64,000 nucleotides of DNA from positions 372,001 to 436,000 of the forward strand of contig NZ_CP012697.1 of NCBI RefSeq assembly GCF_001314225.1, written 5' to 3'. Position 1 is the first letter of the stretch, and the number at the start of each line of letters is the position of its first letter. Of this stretch, positions 17,585 through 26,688 are shown in pieces. A program made the position numbers and the translations under genes. This DNA comes from Microbacterium sp. No. 7. Lineage in GTDB: Bacteria > Actinomycetota > Actinomycetes > Actinomycetales > Microbacteriaceae. The notes under the pieces were generated by a model. That model saw nothing but the letters and a program-made list of their open reading frames with translations. It was not told the DNA's origin and did not search any database.

Positions 17585-18045
17585 CGCATTCGTGGGCAGT
17601 CGTCGCCGCCTGGGGTCTGGGGACGCGGCCACGACTGCCCATGATGTGCGGTGCCCGGCAGATGGTGGGCTGCCATGGTCGCCTGGGTGGGCGGGATGCG
17701 GCAGCGAGCGCCCACGATCTGCGGTGGGTCGTCGGGTGCGGAATTGTGGGCGGTTGTGGTCGCGTGCGCCTGTGGCATCCGGCGAGGAGCGCCCACCGTT
17801 CGTGGCCGTTGATGGATGGTGGGCGGTTGTTGTCGCGTGGGTGGGCGGGATGCGGCAGCGAGCGCCCACGATCTGCGGTGGGTCGTCGGGTGCGGAGCTT
17901 GTGGGCGGTTGTGGCCGCGTGCGCCTGCGGCATCCGGCGAGGAGCGCCCACCGTTCGTGGCCGTTGGCGGATGGTGGGCGGCTGTGGTCGCGTGTGCGGC
18001 TGGGATGCGGCGACGAGCGCCCCGATGTGGTGGGGCGTGCAGGTG
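17585..18045. repeat. Family B imperfect hairpins, locus 2 (five to six units)
   Basis: The whole gap consists of about 60-90-nt imperfect palindromes (arms like gtgggcggttgtggtcgc and gcgaggagcgcccaccgt). A block of about 150 nt is nearly duplicated (17692-17830 against 17845-17980). No gene is supported. The gap separates convergent genes, so transcription may end here. Confidence 0.8.
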
Positions 18046-18046
18046 G

Positions 18047-18793
18047 TCAGCGGGCGTGGGTGATGGCGACGATGCCGGGGGCGATCTCGGCGGCGTGGAG
18101 GGCGCTGAGGCGCAGCTCGTCGCGGAGCTTGCCGAGGCCGAGCGGATGCCAGGAGCTCGAGAACTCCGCGGCGCGCACGAGCGCGTCGGCGTCGCGCACC
18201 TCGTAGCGGCTGACGGACGTGTCGCCGTCGCCGCGGTGGATCGCGCGGTACTCGTGCGTGCCGATGCGGAGGCTCTCGACGACCTCGGCTTCGCCGGCCG
18301 CCGCCCCGTTCGCCGCGGCGTCGTCGCGGTCGCGTGCGATCGTGACGAGACCCGCGCCCTCGGGGGCGAGGTGCCGGCCGAGCCACGCGAACAGGTCGAC
18401 GCGGTCGAGCACGGAGAGGTGGCCGAGCATGTGCGCGCAGACGAAGCCGTCGATGCGATCGGGCAGCAGGTCGAGATCGTGCGGCACGGTCGCGGCGTGC
18501 ACCGTCGTGCGCGCCGCGAGGGCGGGCGTGTCGACGAGCCGGGCGAGCAGGATCGCCCGCATCACGAGATCGGGCTCGAACGCCTCGATGCGCGCGGCCG
18601 TCGCGGCCGCCAGGTGCCGCAGGCCCACGCCCGAGCCGGCGCCGATGTCGGCGACGACGGCCGTCGCGCCGAGTCCGCCGAACAGCTCCCGCAGGCTCGG
18701 CGCGATGCGCGCCCACGGCTCCGCCATGAACAGGTCGTGGAACTCCGCGAGCGGACCGTATTCGCCGGCGGCATCCGCCTTATTGAACATCAT
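18047..18793 (-). CDS. Class I SAM-dependent methyltransferase, probably Zur-regulated
   Basis: The product is 248 aa from ATG 18793 (ATG 18790 is equally possible); the longer GTG frame at 18847 would run across the operator. The SAM-binding motif I is VVADIGAGSGVGLRHLAAAT, followed by an acidic EAFEPD. The N-terminus MMFNKADAAGEYGPLAEFHD is compact. A 27-bp palindrome of Zur type covers the start codon, so the mRNA would be nearly leaderless and directly repressible. The methyl acceptor is unknown. Confidence 0.75.
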   Translation of the reverse strand: MMFNKADAAGEYGPLAEFHDLFMAEPWARIAPSLRELFGGLGATAVVADIGAGSGVGLRHLAAATAARIEAFEPDLVMRAILLARLVDTPALAARTTVHAATVPHDLDLLPDRIDGFVCAHMLGHLSVLDRVDLFAWLGRHLAPEGAGLVTIARDRDDAAANGAAAGEAEVVESLRIGTHEYRAIHRGDGDTSVSRYEVRDADALVRAAEFSSSWHPLGLGKLRDELRLSALHAAEIAPGIVAITHAR

Positions 18794-18804
18794 TCTCAAT
18801 AAGG
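18778..18804. promoter_or_regulatory. Putative Zur box over the methyltransferase start
   Basis: The arms ccttattga and tcaataagg are perfect (9 nt each, 9-nt spacer). The core tgaacatcattctca matches the tga-n-aatnatt-n-tca style of Fur/Zur sites. Two candidate ATGs lie inside the spacer. Confidence 0.65.
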
Positions 18805-18917
18805 TAGCACGTCGCTCGCCGAGCGTGCCCGTTCGCGCCGAGCCCACCTGTCAGCGCCGCGGCGGTGCGGTCGGCTCATCCGGCCCGCGGGGTCGGACGT
18901 CCGCGGCGTCGCGGGAA

Positions 18918-19110
<193 letters not shown>

Positions 19111-20655
19111 TCAGTGCCCGCCCGTCACGTTGGTGCCGCGGGGCGTGAGCACGAACACGAGCACCGCCACGGCGAGCATGAGCGCGCCGCCCGCGTAGCC
19201 CGCGATCTGCAGCGAGGCGGTGAAGGCCTCGCCGGCGCGCGCGGCGAGCTCGGTCGAGCCGACGCCGTCGGCGATCGCGACGGCCGCGCCGAGCGACTCG
19301 GTCGCCTGCTCGGCGAGGGCCGGGTCGAGTGCGTCGAGCACGGCATCCGCCTGCAACTCCGCGCGGTAGACGAGCGCGGCGATCGAGCCGAGCACCGCGA
19401 CGCCGAGCGTTCCGCCGAGCTCGTACGAGGTCTCCTCCAGGGCGCCCGCGTTGCCCGCCTTCTCCTCGGGCGTGCTCGACATGATCATCGCCGAGCCGAT
19501 CGCGAGCGATCCCGTGCCGGCGCCCACCAGGGTGAGGGCGACGAGCACCGAGCCGAACGTGAGGCCGGCGCCCGCGACGCCGATCCAGATCATGCCGGCC
19601 GCGGCGAGCGCGAGCCCGCCCGCGAGCACCGTGCGCGCACCGATGAGCCGCGCGAGCGGGGGCGCGAGCAGCGACGCGATCGCACCCGCGATGGCGACGG
19701 GGATGAGGCTCACGCCGGCCTCGACAGGGCTCGACCCGTTCACGAGCTGCAGCCACTGCGCGATGAGCAGCATCGCGGCGATCATCGAGAACGTCGCGCC
19801 GAGCGCGGCGATGATGCCCGCCGAGAACGGGCGGCTGCGGAACAGGCGCAGCTCGAGCAGCGGGTCGTCGCGGCGCAGGCAGCGCACGACGAACCAGCTC
19901 ATCGCGGCGGCGGCCACGGCGACGGCGGCCCAGGCGGCGGGGACGGCGAAGCTCGCCTCCTTGCCGAACTCCTTGATGCCCCACACGAGCGCGACCATGC
20001 CGACGAGCGAGAGCACGGCGGCGACGGCATCCCAGCGGCCCGGGTTGGCGACGCGCGACTCGGGCAGGAAGAAGAGGCCCGCGACGATGCCGATCACCAT
20101 GAGCGGCACGTTCACGAGGAACGCCGCATGCCACGAGAAGTGCTCGAGCAGCACGCCGCCGACGAGCGGCCCTACGGCCGCGCCGAGGCCCGACACGGCG
20201 GCCCAGATGCTCAGCGCCGTCGCGCGCTCGCGCGGCGAGGTGAAGATGACGCGGATGAGCGAGAGGGTCGTGGGCATGATCATGGCGCCGCCGACGCCGA
20301 GCAGGGCGCGGATGCCGATGACCATCGCCGCCGAGTCGGCGAACAGCACGAGGATCGAGGCGACGGCGAAGATCGAGTAGCCGAGCAGCAGCATGCGCCG
20401 CCGGCCCCAGCGGTCGGCGATCGCGGCCGACGAGACGAGCAGGCCCGCGAGCACGAGCGAGTAGACGTCGATGATCCACAGCTGCTGCTGCGCCGTGGGG
20501 TGCAGCTCGCCCGCCATCTGCGGCAGGGCGATGTTGAGGATCGTCATGTCCATCGTGATCACGAGCAGGCTCGCGGTGAGCACGGCGAGCGCGGCCCAGC
20601 GACGCGGGCGCGACAGGGTGGTGTCGGAGGGTACGGGCACAGTGGAGGTCGACAT
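19111..20655 (-). CDS. MFS drug exporter, EmrB/QacA (DHA2) family
   Basis: The product is 514 aa from ATG 20653-20655. About 14 transmembrane helices are evident, with DHA2-type features: motif A-like AIADRWGRRRMLLLG, motif C-like SGLGAAVGPLVGG and an early TMDMTILNIALPQ motif. It probably exports a toxic compound by proton antiport. It is divergent from a DUF998 gene and a TetR gene (20760-22495), with a palindromic operator between, so it is probably induced by a TetR ligand. Confidence 0.9.
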   Translation of the reverse strand: MSTSTVPVPSDTTLSRPRRWAALAVLTASLLVITMDMTILNIALPQMAGELHPTAQQQLWIIDVYSLVLAGLLVSSAAIADRWGRRRMLLLGYSIFAVASILVLFADSAAMVIGIRALLGVGGAMIMPTTLSLIRVIFTSPRERATALSIWAAVSGLGAAVGPLVGGVLLEHFSWHAAFLVNVPLMVIGIVAGLFFLPESRVANPGRWDAVAAVLSLVGMVALVWGIKEFGKEASFAVPAAWAAVAVAAAAMSWFVVRCLRRDDPLLELRLFRSRPFSAGIIAALGATFSMIAAMLLIAQWLQLVNGSSPVEAGVSLIPVAIAGAIASLLAPPLARLIGARTVLAGGLALAAAGMIWIGVAGAGLTFGSVLVALTLVGAGTGSLAIGSAMIMSSTPEEKAGNAGALEETSYELGGTLGVAVLGSIAALVYRAELQADAVLDALDPALAEQATESLGAAVAIADGVGSTELAARAGEAFTASLQIAGYAGGALMLAVAVLVFVLTPRGTNVTGGH

Positions 20656-20700
20656 GGGGGGCTTTCTGAGCGTGCGGCGGACGGCATCCGCCGAAGGAAC

Positions 20701-20728
20701 GGTACAAATGTACCGATACATCTGTACC
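20701..20728. promoter_or_regulatory. TetR-type operator between MFS and DUF998/TetR genes
   Basis: The arms ggtacaaatgta and tacatctgtacc match at 11 of 12 positions with a 4-nt centre. The site lies 46 bp upstream of the MFS start and 32 bp upstream of the DUF998 start. The TetR regulator at 21932-22495 is the likely ligand. Confidence 0.75.
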
Positions 20729-20759
20729 GCTGGCTGAGAAAGTGCCCAGGAGCGACATA

Positions 20760-21935
20760 ATGATGACCGTGGACACCCCGCACCAGATCGCGCCGCGCGC
20801 CGCGTCCGACGACACGCGGCTGCAGTCGGTCGCGACGCGCTGGGCCGGCGTCGCCTTCGCGCTCGCCTTCGTCGTGACGGCGCTGCTCACGTGGGGCGAC
20901 CGCCGTCCGCTCGCGGGTGAGGGGTCGATCGGCGACATCGCGGCGTGGAGCGCCGCGGTCGCGGCGGGCGTCGCCTTCGGCACGACGTTCGTGGTCGAGA
21001 CGAGCCGGGGCCACGCGGCCTGGCGGCAGCGGCTCCCGCTCGCGAAGCGCGTCGTCGACGTGATCGCGATGACGGGCGCGATGGTGATGCTCTCGTACTT
21101 CATCGTGCTCGCGGCGGCGAACCTGTTCCAGCTCGGGTTCATCGGCCTCACGATCGACCCGCTCGGCGGCGGCGTGCTCGCCGGGGCCGCGGCGGCGGCC
21201 TTCGCCTACGCGGCCTCGCTCTCGGGCGCGCGCGTCACGTCCGACGGGCTCGCGACGCTCGCGACCCTCGTGCTGTTCGTCGGCACGATGGCGAGCATGC
21301 TCAGCGCCCCCGACGAGTCGTGGTGGCAGCTGCACTTCTCGCAGCTGGGCAACAGCGCCGCCCTCTCCGGGTACCGCTTCAACCTCGCCCTCATCGTCAC
21401 GGGCATCGTGCTCACCGCCCTCGCGGGCTACATCGGCCACGACATCGAGCGCGGCCTCGTCGCGCGCGGCGTGCCCCCGCGACGCACGGTGTCGCTGCTG
21501 TCGTGGCTGTTCGCCGGCATCGGCATCTGCCTGTCGATCGCCGGGTTCGTGCCGGATGCCGTGAGCTTCGTCGTCCATGTCGGCGCGGCCTCGGGCATGG
21601 TCGTGGTCTTCGGCGTCTTCGTGTTCTGCGCGCTGCGCTTCCTCCCGGGGCTGCCGCGGGAGGTCGCGAGCTTCTCGGTGCTCGTGATCGTCGGCATCCT
21701 GATCGCCGCGGTGCTGTGGGTGCCGATCGGCTACTACAACCTCACCGGCATGGAGTTCATCGCGGCGGGGCTGCTGTTCGCCTGGCTGCTCGTCTTCGTG
21801 CGCGCGACGGCCGCGTACGCGCAGGATCCCGAGGCCGCGCGGGATCCCGGGGCCGCGCGGGATCCCGAGGCTGCGCGGGATCCCGCGTACGCGCAGGACG
21901 CCGGGGCCGCGCAGGATGCCGGGGACGCGCCATGA
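20760..21935 (+). CDS. DUF998-like multi-pass membrane protein
   Basis: The product is 391 aa from ATG 20760, preceded by aggag at 20748. About ten helices are seen, with conserved loops (DESWWQLHFSQLGNSAALSG, PDAVSFVVHVGAASGM) typical of DUF998-type proteins. Function is unknown. The C-terminal tail is a six-unit, 18-nt in-frame tandem repeat encoding AQDPEA/ARDPGA-type hexapeptides (about 21826-21933). The stop overlaps the start of the TetR gene (ATGA). Confidence 0.7.
   Translation: MMTVDTPHQIAPRAASDDTRLQSVATRWAGVAFALAFVVTALLTWGDRRPLAGEGSIGDIAAWSAAVAAGVAFGTTFVVETSRGHAAWRQRLPLAKRVVDVIAMTGAMVMLSYFIVLAAANLFQLGFIGLTIDPLGGGVLAGAAAAAFAYAASLSGARVTSDGLATLATLVLFVGTMASMLSAPDESWWQLHFSQLGNSAALSGYRFNLALIVTGIVLTALAGYIGHDIERGLVARGVPPRRTVSLLSWLFAGIGICLSIAGFVPDAVSFVVHVGAASGMVVVFGVFVFCALRFLPGLPREVASFSVLVIVGILIAAVLWVPIGYYNLTGMEFIAAGLLFAWLLVFVRATAAYAQDPEAARDPGAARDPEAARDPAYAQDAGAAQDAGDAP
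21826..21933 (+). repeat. 18-nt in-frame tandem repeat, six units
   Basis: Units gcgcgggatcccgaggcc and variants are repeated about six times and encode ARDPEA-type hexapeptides at the C-terminus of the DUF998 protein. Copy number is likely variable between strains. Confidence 0.85.
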
Positions 21936-22495
21936 GCACGCCCGTCGACCGTGTCCCGCCCGGGCGGCACGACCCCGAGGGGCGCCGCCGGCAGATCGTG
22001 CGCGCGGCGGCCGACCTCATCACCGAGGCCGGCATCGCCCGCGTCACGCACCGCCTGGTCGCGGAGCGCGCGGGCGTGTCGCTCGGCTCGACGACGCGCT
22101 ACTTCGCCACGCTCGACGAGCTCATCGAATGCGCGCTCGCGCAGCTCTCCGACGACATGGTCGAGCAGATCGACGCCCTGCGCGCGCTGCTGCAGCGCGA
22201 GGGATGCACCCCCGAGGTGCTCGCGCGCTATCTGCACGACTTCGTGGCGGACGCCGAGAGCGTGCGCATCGCGTGCGAGCTCGTGAGCGCATCGCTCTCC
22301 GACCCGGCTCTGCGCCCCATCGCCCAGCGCTGGGGCGAGGACGTCACGGCGCTGCTCGCGGAGTTCGTCGGCGCGACCGCGGCGCGCGGCATCGTCATGC
22401 TCATGGACGGCGCGACCGTGCAGGCCGCGACCGAGGGCGTGCCCGACGAGGCGCTGTTGTGTGCGCTCATCGCCGCCGTCATGACGGCGCGGTAG
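21932..22495 (+). CDS. TetR family transcriptional regulator
   Basis: The product is 187 aa from ATG 21932, overlapping the upstream stop. The DNA-binding domain is RRRQIVRAAADLITEAGIAR, then VTHRLVAERAGVSLGSTTRYF. It probably represses the divergent MFS exporter and its own operon through the 20701-20728 palindrome. Its last 56 bp are duplicated 1595 bp downstream (24032-24087), where the copy reads past the stop because tag became gag. Confidence 0.88.
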   Translation: MSTPVDRVPPGRHDPEGRRRQIVRAAADLITEAGIARVTHRLVAERAGVSLGSTTRYFATLDELIECALAQLSDDMVEQIDALRALLQREGCTPEVLARYLHDFVADAESVRIACELVSASLSDPALRPIAQRWGEDVTALLAEFVGATAARGIVMLMDGATVQAATEGVPDEALLCALIAAVMTAR

Positions 22496-22501
22496 TGCCC
22501 G

Positions 22502-22531
22502 GGTGCCTCCCCAGCCTTCGGGGGAAAGGCA
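22502..22531 (+). terminator. Probable terminator hairpin after the TetR gene
   Basis: An imperfect hairpin (gtgcctcccc...ggggaaaggcac) begins 7 bp after the TetR stop. No long T-tract follows. Confidence 0.45.
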
Positions 22532-22676
22532 CCGCAGAATCCTCGAAGAACCCCCAATGCTGGAGGTGTTCCCCGTTCCCGCCTCCGTGAATGCTTGTGA
22601 GTCGTGCGTTCGCCGCGTTCGCTTTTCGCGAGTACGGCAGAGCGCCCGACAGCGACCGCAGAGTTGAGAGGGACGG

Positions 22677-23969
22677 ATGACGATGCACGACGAGACCGAG
22701 AAGACCCCGCCGACGCCGGGAATGAGACGGCGGACGGTGATCCGCGGTGCCGCCTGGTCGATGCCGGTCATCGCCGCAGCCGTGTCGCTGCCGGCCGCGG
22801 CGGCGACGACCAGTGCTCCCCTCACAGTCGTTTTCTCCTCACCGGACTACTCGGCGTCTGGGTGCGCGTCCGTCGGTCCTGTCATCGTGCTGGTGCACCG
22901 GGGGGATGCCGCCGCAAGCGCGGTGCCGGTCACCGTATCGCTGCCCGACGGCCTCATCTGGTCAGACGGCACCACAGCACCGCGGGAGTTCACCTCCGAC
23001 TCGGCAGGACAGATCGTGCTCACGGATCTCGCGACGCCCGCGAACTCGGGCATCTACGCACTCCATGCCGTCGCCGAGAATGCGACCGCGACCGCCGCAG
23101 TGACGGTGACGGGGTCCTCGAGCGCCCCGACGGTGTGGCAGAACTTCCGCAGGACCAGTCTCGATCGCGATACCACGTACGCGAACATCCCGGCGGCGGC
23201 CACCCCTTTGGGCAACAACTACTTCCTCCTCGACGGCACGCTGTACTGGGGGAACGACCAGCACGTCGGCGGCGTCGTGGTGGCCACCGGTGTCACAGAC
23301 ACGATCGCCTTCCACGGAAACGACATGGATTTCGCCTCGGTGCTGGTCGGAGGCGTCTGGACCAGCTACCGAGGCAAGGACGTCGACGCGACCTACGGGG
23401 CGGTCCCCGCGTCGGCGCAGAAGCTGGAGAACAACTACTTTCTCGACGACACCACGCTGTACTTCAAGAACACCGTCGTCTCGACGAACGTGGTTGCGGC
23501 GCGGGGTTGGCATGGCGGCAATGCCGACTACGCCGATGTCCTCATCGACTCGACGTGGGCGTCGTACGCGGGAACGGGGGTCTATGAGGTCTATCCGGCG
23601 GTGCCGGCAAGCGCGGCGCCGATCGGCAACAAGTACTTCCTCGATGGCACCACGCTCTGGTTCAAGAACAGCATCGTCACCACGAATGCGAACGCAGCGG
23701 TCGGCTTCCGATCGCCCGACCAGGACTACGCGGACGTGCTCCTCGGCTCCACCTGGGTCACGTACCGCGAGGGCGATGTCTTCGAGACCTTTGGATCCGT
23801 GCCGGCGACTGCTCGCGCGCTCGGCAACCACTACTTCCTCGACGGGCGCACTCTCTTCTACAAGAACACCGTGATCTCTGCGAACGCCGGCTCGGCCATT
23901 GGCTTCTACGGTGGCAGGGACGGCACTCACGACGACTTTGTGAACTTCGTCGACCCCGGAACCTGCTGA
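22677..23969 (+). CDS. Tat-exported protein with four internal beta-rich repeats
   Basis: The product is 430 aa from ATG 22677, with gagaggga upstream. The N-terminus has a twin-arginine signal (MRRRTVIRGAAWSMPVIAAA). An Ig-like domain (about 45-140) is followed by four repeats of about 60 residues, each with a GNNYFLLDGTLYWGN-like core (also ENNYFLDDTTLYFKN, GNKYFLDGTTLWFKN, GNHYFLDGRTLFYKN) and ADVLxxSTWxxY. The repeats recall beta-propeller or carbohydrate-binding repeats, but I do not recognise the family. It is the only gene of the 22437-24087 insert. Confidence 0.7.
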   Translation: MTMHDETEKTPPTPGMRRRTVIRGAAWSMPVIAAAVSLPAAAATTSAPLTVVFSSPDYSASGCASVGPVIVLVHRGDAAASAVPVTVSLPDGLIWSDGTTAPREFTSDSAGQIVLTDLATPANSGIYALHAVAENATATAAVTVTGSSSAPTVWQNFRRTSLDRDTTYANIPAAATPLGNNYFLLDGTLYWGNDQHVGGVVVATGVTDTIAFHGNDMDFASVLVGGVWTSYRGKDVDATYGAVPASAQKLENNYFLDDTTLYFKNTVVSTNVVAARGWHGGNADYADVLIDSTWASYAGTGVYEVYPAVPASAAPIGNKYFLDGTTLWFKNSIVTTNANAAVGFRSPDQDYADVLLGSTWVTYREGDVFETFGSVPATARALGNHYFLDGRTLFYKNTVISANAGSAIGFYGGRDGTHDDFVNFVDPGTC

Positions 23970-24116
23970 CCGTGTCAAGGCGCCGACTCGACGGAGCCAC
24001 CGCTCTGGTATCGAGAACGGATTCCGATCACGCGTGCCCGACGAGGCGCTGTTGTGTTCGCTCATTGCCGCCGTCATGACGGCGCGGGAGGGTGCGAGCG
24101 GGCGCAGAATCGATGT

Positions 24117-24905
24117 ATGAGCACGTCGCACCTGACCGATGTCCCCGAGCCGCAGTACGTCATGTCGGCCGAGGGCCATCGCATCGCGACGTACGCGTGG
24201 GGTGACCTCGCGGGCGACACCGTCCTCGCCGTGCACGGCTTCGCGTCGAGCACGCGCGACAACTGGGTCGAGACGGGCTGGGTGCGCGACCTCACGAGCG
24301 CCGGATACCGCGTGATCGGCATGGACCAGCGCGGCCACGGCCGCAGCGACAAGCCGCACGATGCGCGCGCCTACGGCATCCGTCCGCTCGTCGCCGACGT
24401 CGAGGCGGTGCTCGACACGTATCTCGTCGACCGGGCGTTCTACCTCGGCTACTCGCTCGGCGCGCGCGTCGGGTGGGAGGTCGCCCAGCAGTTCGGCGAC
24501 CGCCTCGAGCGCGTCGTGCTCGGCGGGGTGCCCGACGGCATCCCGCTCGGCCGGCTCGATCTGGCGCAGGTGCGCGCGTACGTCGAGAGCGGAACGCCCG
24601 TGCAGCACACCGTGACGCAGAACTACATCCGGCTGGTCGAGCGCGTGCCGGGCAACGACCTGCGTGCGCTGCTCGCCCTCGCCGAGGCGATGCGCCAGAC
24701 CGCCGACCCCGCCGTCGGCACCGTGCCGCAGCAGCCGGTGCTGTTCGCGACAGGATCGCTCGACGCGATCATCGAGGGATCGCGCGCGCTCGCCGCCGCA
24801 TGCCCCCGCGGCCGGTTCGTCGAGATCCCCGACCGCCACCACTTCAACGCCCCCGGCTCCCGCATCTTCCGCGCCGAGGCCCTCGCCTTCCTCGCCGAGC
24901 CCTAG
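24117..24905 (+). CDS. Alpha/beta-fold hydrolase
   Basis: The product is 262 aa from ATG 24117. Family motifs are the oxyanion-hole region VHGFAS (about 43-48), the nucleophile elbow GYSLGA (Ser nucleophile), a GSLDAI strand with the acid and a C-terminal HHF with the catalytic His. An epoxide-hydrolase/esterase-like lyase fold is likely; substrate unknown. It follows the second 56-bp repeat, so it was probably next to the TetR gene before the insertion. Confidence 0.8.
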   Translation: MSTSHLTDVPEPQYVMSAEGHRIATYAWGDLAGDTVLAVHGFASSTRDNWVETGWVRDLTSAGYRVIGMDQRGHGRSDKPHDARAYGIRPLVADVEAVLDTYLVDRAFYLGYSLGARVGWEVAQQFGDRLERVVLGGVPDGIPLGRLDLAQVRAYVESGTPVQHTVTQNYIRLVERVPGNDLRALLALAEAMRQTADPAVGTVPQQPVLFATGSLDAIIEGSRALAAACPRGRFVEIPDRHHFNAPGSRIFRAEALAFLAEP

Positions 24906-24935
24906 CCGCCCCGCCCCTGCCCGCCCCCGTTCGCC

Positions 24936-25005
24936 GAGAGTGCATCCGGCGGCCGAGAATGCGGATGGCGCATGCACTCTCGGCCGCCGGATGCACTCTC
25001 GGCGG
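24936..25005. repeat. Family A palindrome, locus 2
   Basis: The perfect 23-nt arms 24936-24958 and 24978-25000 use the same cactctcg...ccggatg unit as 4127-4259 and 42694-42788, followed by part of one more unit. The gap separates the convergent hydrolase and CoA-disulfide reductase genes and could terminate both. Confidence 0.8.
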
Positions 25006-25046
25006 GAGGCGACGGGCGACGGGTGGGAGGCGACGGGTGGGGCGGT

Positions 25047-26687
25047 CTACGGGGGGAAGGGGTGGTCGCCGAGGGTGGCGTGCAGGGTGAGCATGCCGCC
25101 CGAGAGCGAGGCGGAGTCGAAGCCGGCCTGGGTGAGAACGCGGTGCGCGATCGCCGAGCGCACGCCCGACTGGCACAGCACGCGCACGGGACGTCCGGCC
25201 GCGGCGGCGCGCACCTCGTCGAGGCGTTCGCGCAGCTCGGTGTGCGGGATGTGCAGCGCATCGGGCAGCGCCCGCTTCGCGACCTCGTCGGCCCGGCGCA
25301 CGTCGAGCACGAGCGCCTCGGCCCGCACGGCCTCGAGATCGTCGGCGTACCAGAGCCGCAGCGTGCCCGTGCGCACGTTCTGACCGACCAGGCCGGTGAG
25401 GTTCACGGCATCCTTCGCCTGGCCGTAGGGCGGCGAGTATGCGAGGTCGAGGTCGATCAGGTCGTCGACGACGGCCCCGAAGCGCATCGCCGTCGCGATC
25501 ACGTCGATGCGCTTGTCGACACCCTCGGTGCCCACGATCTGCGCGCCCAGCAGGCGGCCGTCGTCGGCGCCGAAGTGCACCACCATGCTGAGCCGTGCGA
25601 CGCCCGGAAAGTAGCCGGCGTGCTGGTTGGGGTGCAGGTGGATGGTCTCGAACGCGATGCCCGCGGCCCGCAGGCTCGCACGGTTCGCGCCGGTCAGCGC
25701 CGCCGTCAGCTCGCCGACGCGCACGATCGCCGTGCCGACGGGCGGCGGCACGCGGCGTCCCGTGCCCAGGATGTCGTCGGCGATGAGCCGTCCGGCCCGG
25801 TTGGCGGGCCCCGCCAGCGCGACGGGACGACGGATGCCGGTGACCGCGTCGACGCTGAGCGTGGCGTCGCCCGCGGCCCACACCCGGTCGGCCGAGGTGC
25901 GGCCGTGCTCGTCGACGACGATCGCTCCGCGCTCGCACGCGATGCCGGCGTCCTCGAACACGGCGGTGTCGGGGCGCACGCCGACCGACAGCACGACGAC
26001 GTCGGCGGGCAGGCGGGTGCCGTCCTCGAGCACGACGGCGTCGCCGTCGACGGCGGATGCCGCGATGCCCGTGCGCACGTCGATTCCCAGGCGTCGCAGC
26101 TCGTCGGCGACGAGCGAGGCCAGCTCGGGCTCGACGGGCGGCAGCGGATGCGCGGCGAGCTCGACGAGCGCGACCTCGACGCCGCGCTGCGCGAGCGCTT
26201 CGGCGGCCTCGACGCCGATGAAGCCGGCGCCGAGCACGACCGCCCGGGTGCCCGCCGTCACGCGGTCGCGCAGGGCCACGGCATCCTCGACCGTGCGCAG
26301 CGTCTGCACGTGCGGCGCGTCGATGCCGGGGATGGGCGGGCGCACGGCCGATGCGCCGGGCGAGAGCACGAGCGCGTCGTAGTCGAGCGTGTACGTGCCG
26401 TCGGCCGCCGCGACCGTGACGGTGCGCGCCACGGTGTCGACCGCGACGACCTCGCTGTGCGGGCGCACGTCGAGGTTCAGCGCTGCGCGCAGCGACGCGG
26501 GCGTCTGCACGAGCAGCGCCCGCTCGTCGGTGATCTCGCCGCCGACGAAGTACGGCAGGCCGCAGTTCGCGAACGAGGGGTGCGCGCCGCGCTCGATGAC
26601 GATGATCTCGGCGCTCTCGTCGAGGCGCCGGGCGCGGGCCGCGCAGCTCATTCCGCCGGCGACCCCGCCGACGATCACGATGCGCAT
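25047..26687 (-). CDS. CoA-disulfide reductase-like FAD oxidoreductase with C-terminal rhodanese domain
   Basis: The product is 546 aa. The N-terminal FAD site is VIVGGVAGGMSCAARARR, with the redox Cys at about 42 in SFANCGLPYF. The NAD(P) domain has VVLGAGFIGVEAAEAL and the FAD-contact segment VWAAGDAT. A rhodanese domain with active-site loop VLCQSGVRSA ends the protein. CoADR-RHD enzymes reduce CoA-persulfide or polysulfide in sulfide metabolism. The short Cys-rich gene directly upstream and the CsoR/CstR-type operator at 26853-26868 support regulation by reactive sulfur. Confidence 0.88.
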   Translation of the reverse strand: MRIVIVGGVAGGMSCAARARRLDESAEIIVIERGAHPSFANCGLPYFVGGEITDERALLVQTPASLRAALNLDVRPHSEVVAVDTVARTVTVAAADGTYTLDYDALVLSPGASAVRPPIPGIDAPHVQTLRTVEDAVALRDRVTAGTRAVVLGAGFIGVEAAEALAQRGVEVALVELAAHPLPPVEPELASLVADELRRLGIDVRTGIAASAVDGDAVVLEDGTRLPADVVVLSVGVRPDTAVFEDAGIACERGAIVVDEHGRTSADRVWAAGDATLSVDAVTGIRRPVALAGPANRAGRLIADDILGTGRRVPPPVGTAIVRVGELTAALTGANRASLRAAGIAFETIHLHPNQHAGYFPGVARLSMVVHFGADDGRLLGAQIVGTEGVDKRIDVIATAMRFGAVVDDLIDLDLAYSPPYGQAKDAVNLTGLVGQNVRTGTLRLWYADDLEAVRAEALVLDVRRADEVAKRALPDALHIPHTELRERLDEVRAAAAGRPVRVLCQSGVRSAIAHRVLTQAGFDSASLSGGMLTLHATLGDHPFPP

Positions 26688-26688
26688 G

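Larger units (their letters stand above)
22437..24087. mobile_element. Insert bounded by 56-bp direct repeats (22437-22492 and 24032-24087)
   Basis: The 3' end of the TetR gene occurs twice with two mismatches (22463/24058 and 22471/24066). The first copy keeps the stop TAG. The DNA between holds one Tat-secreted repeat-protein gene, with a lower third-position GC than its neighbours, and non-coding flanks. No recombinase is encoded. This has the form of an element that integrated in the 3' end of a protein gene and restored it. Confidence 0.6.
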
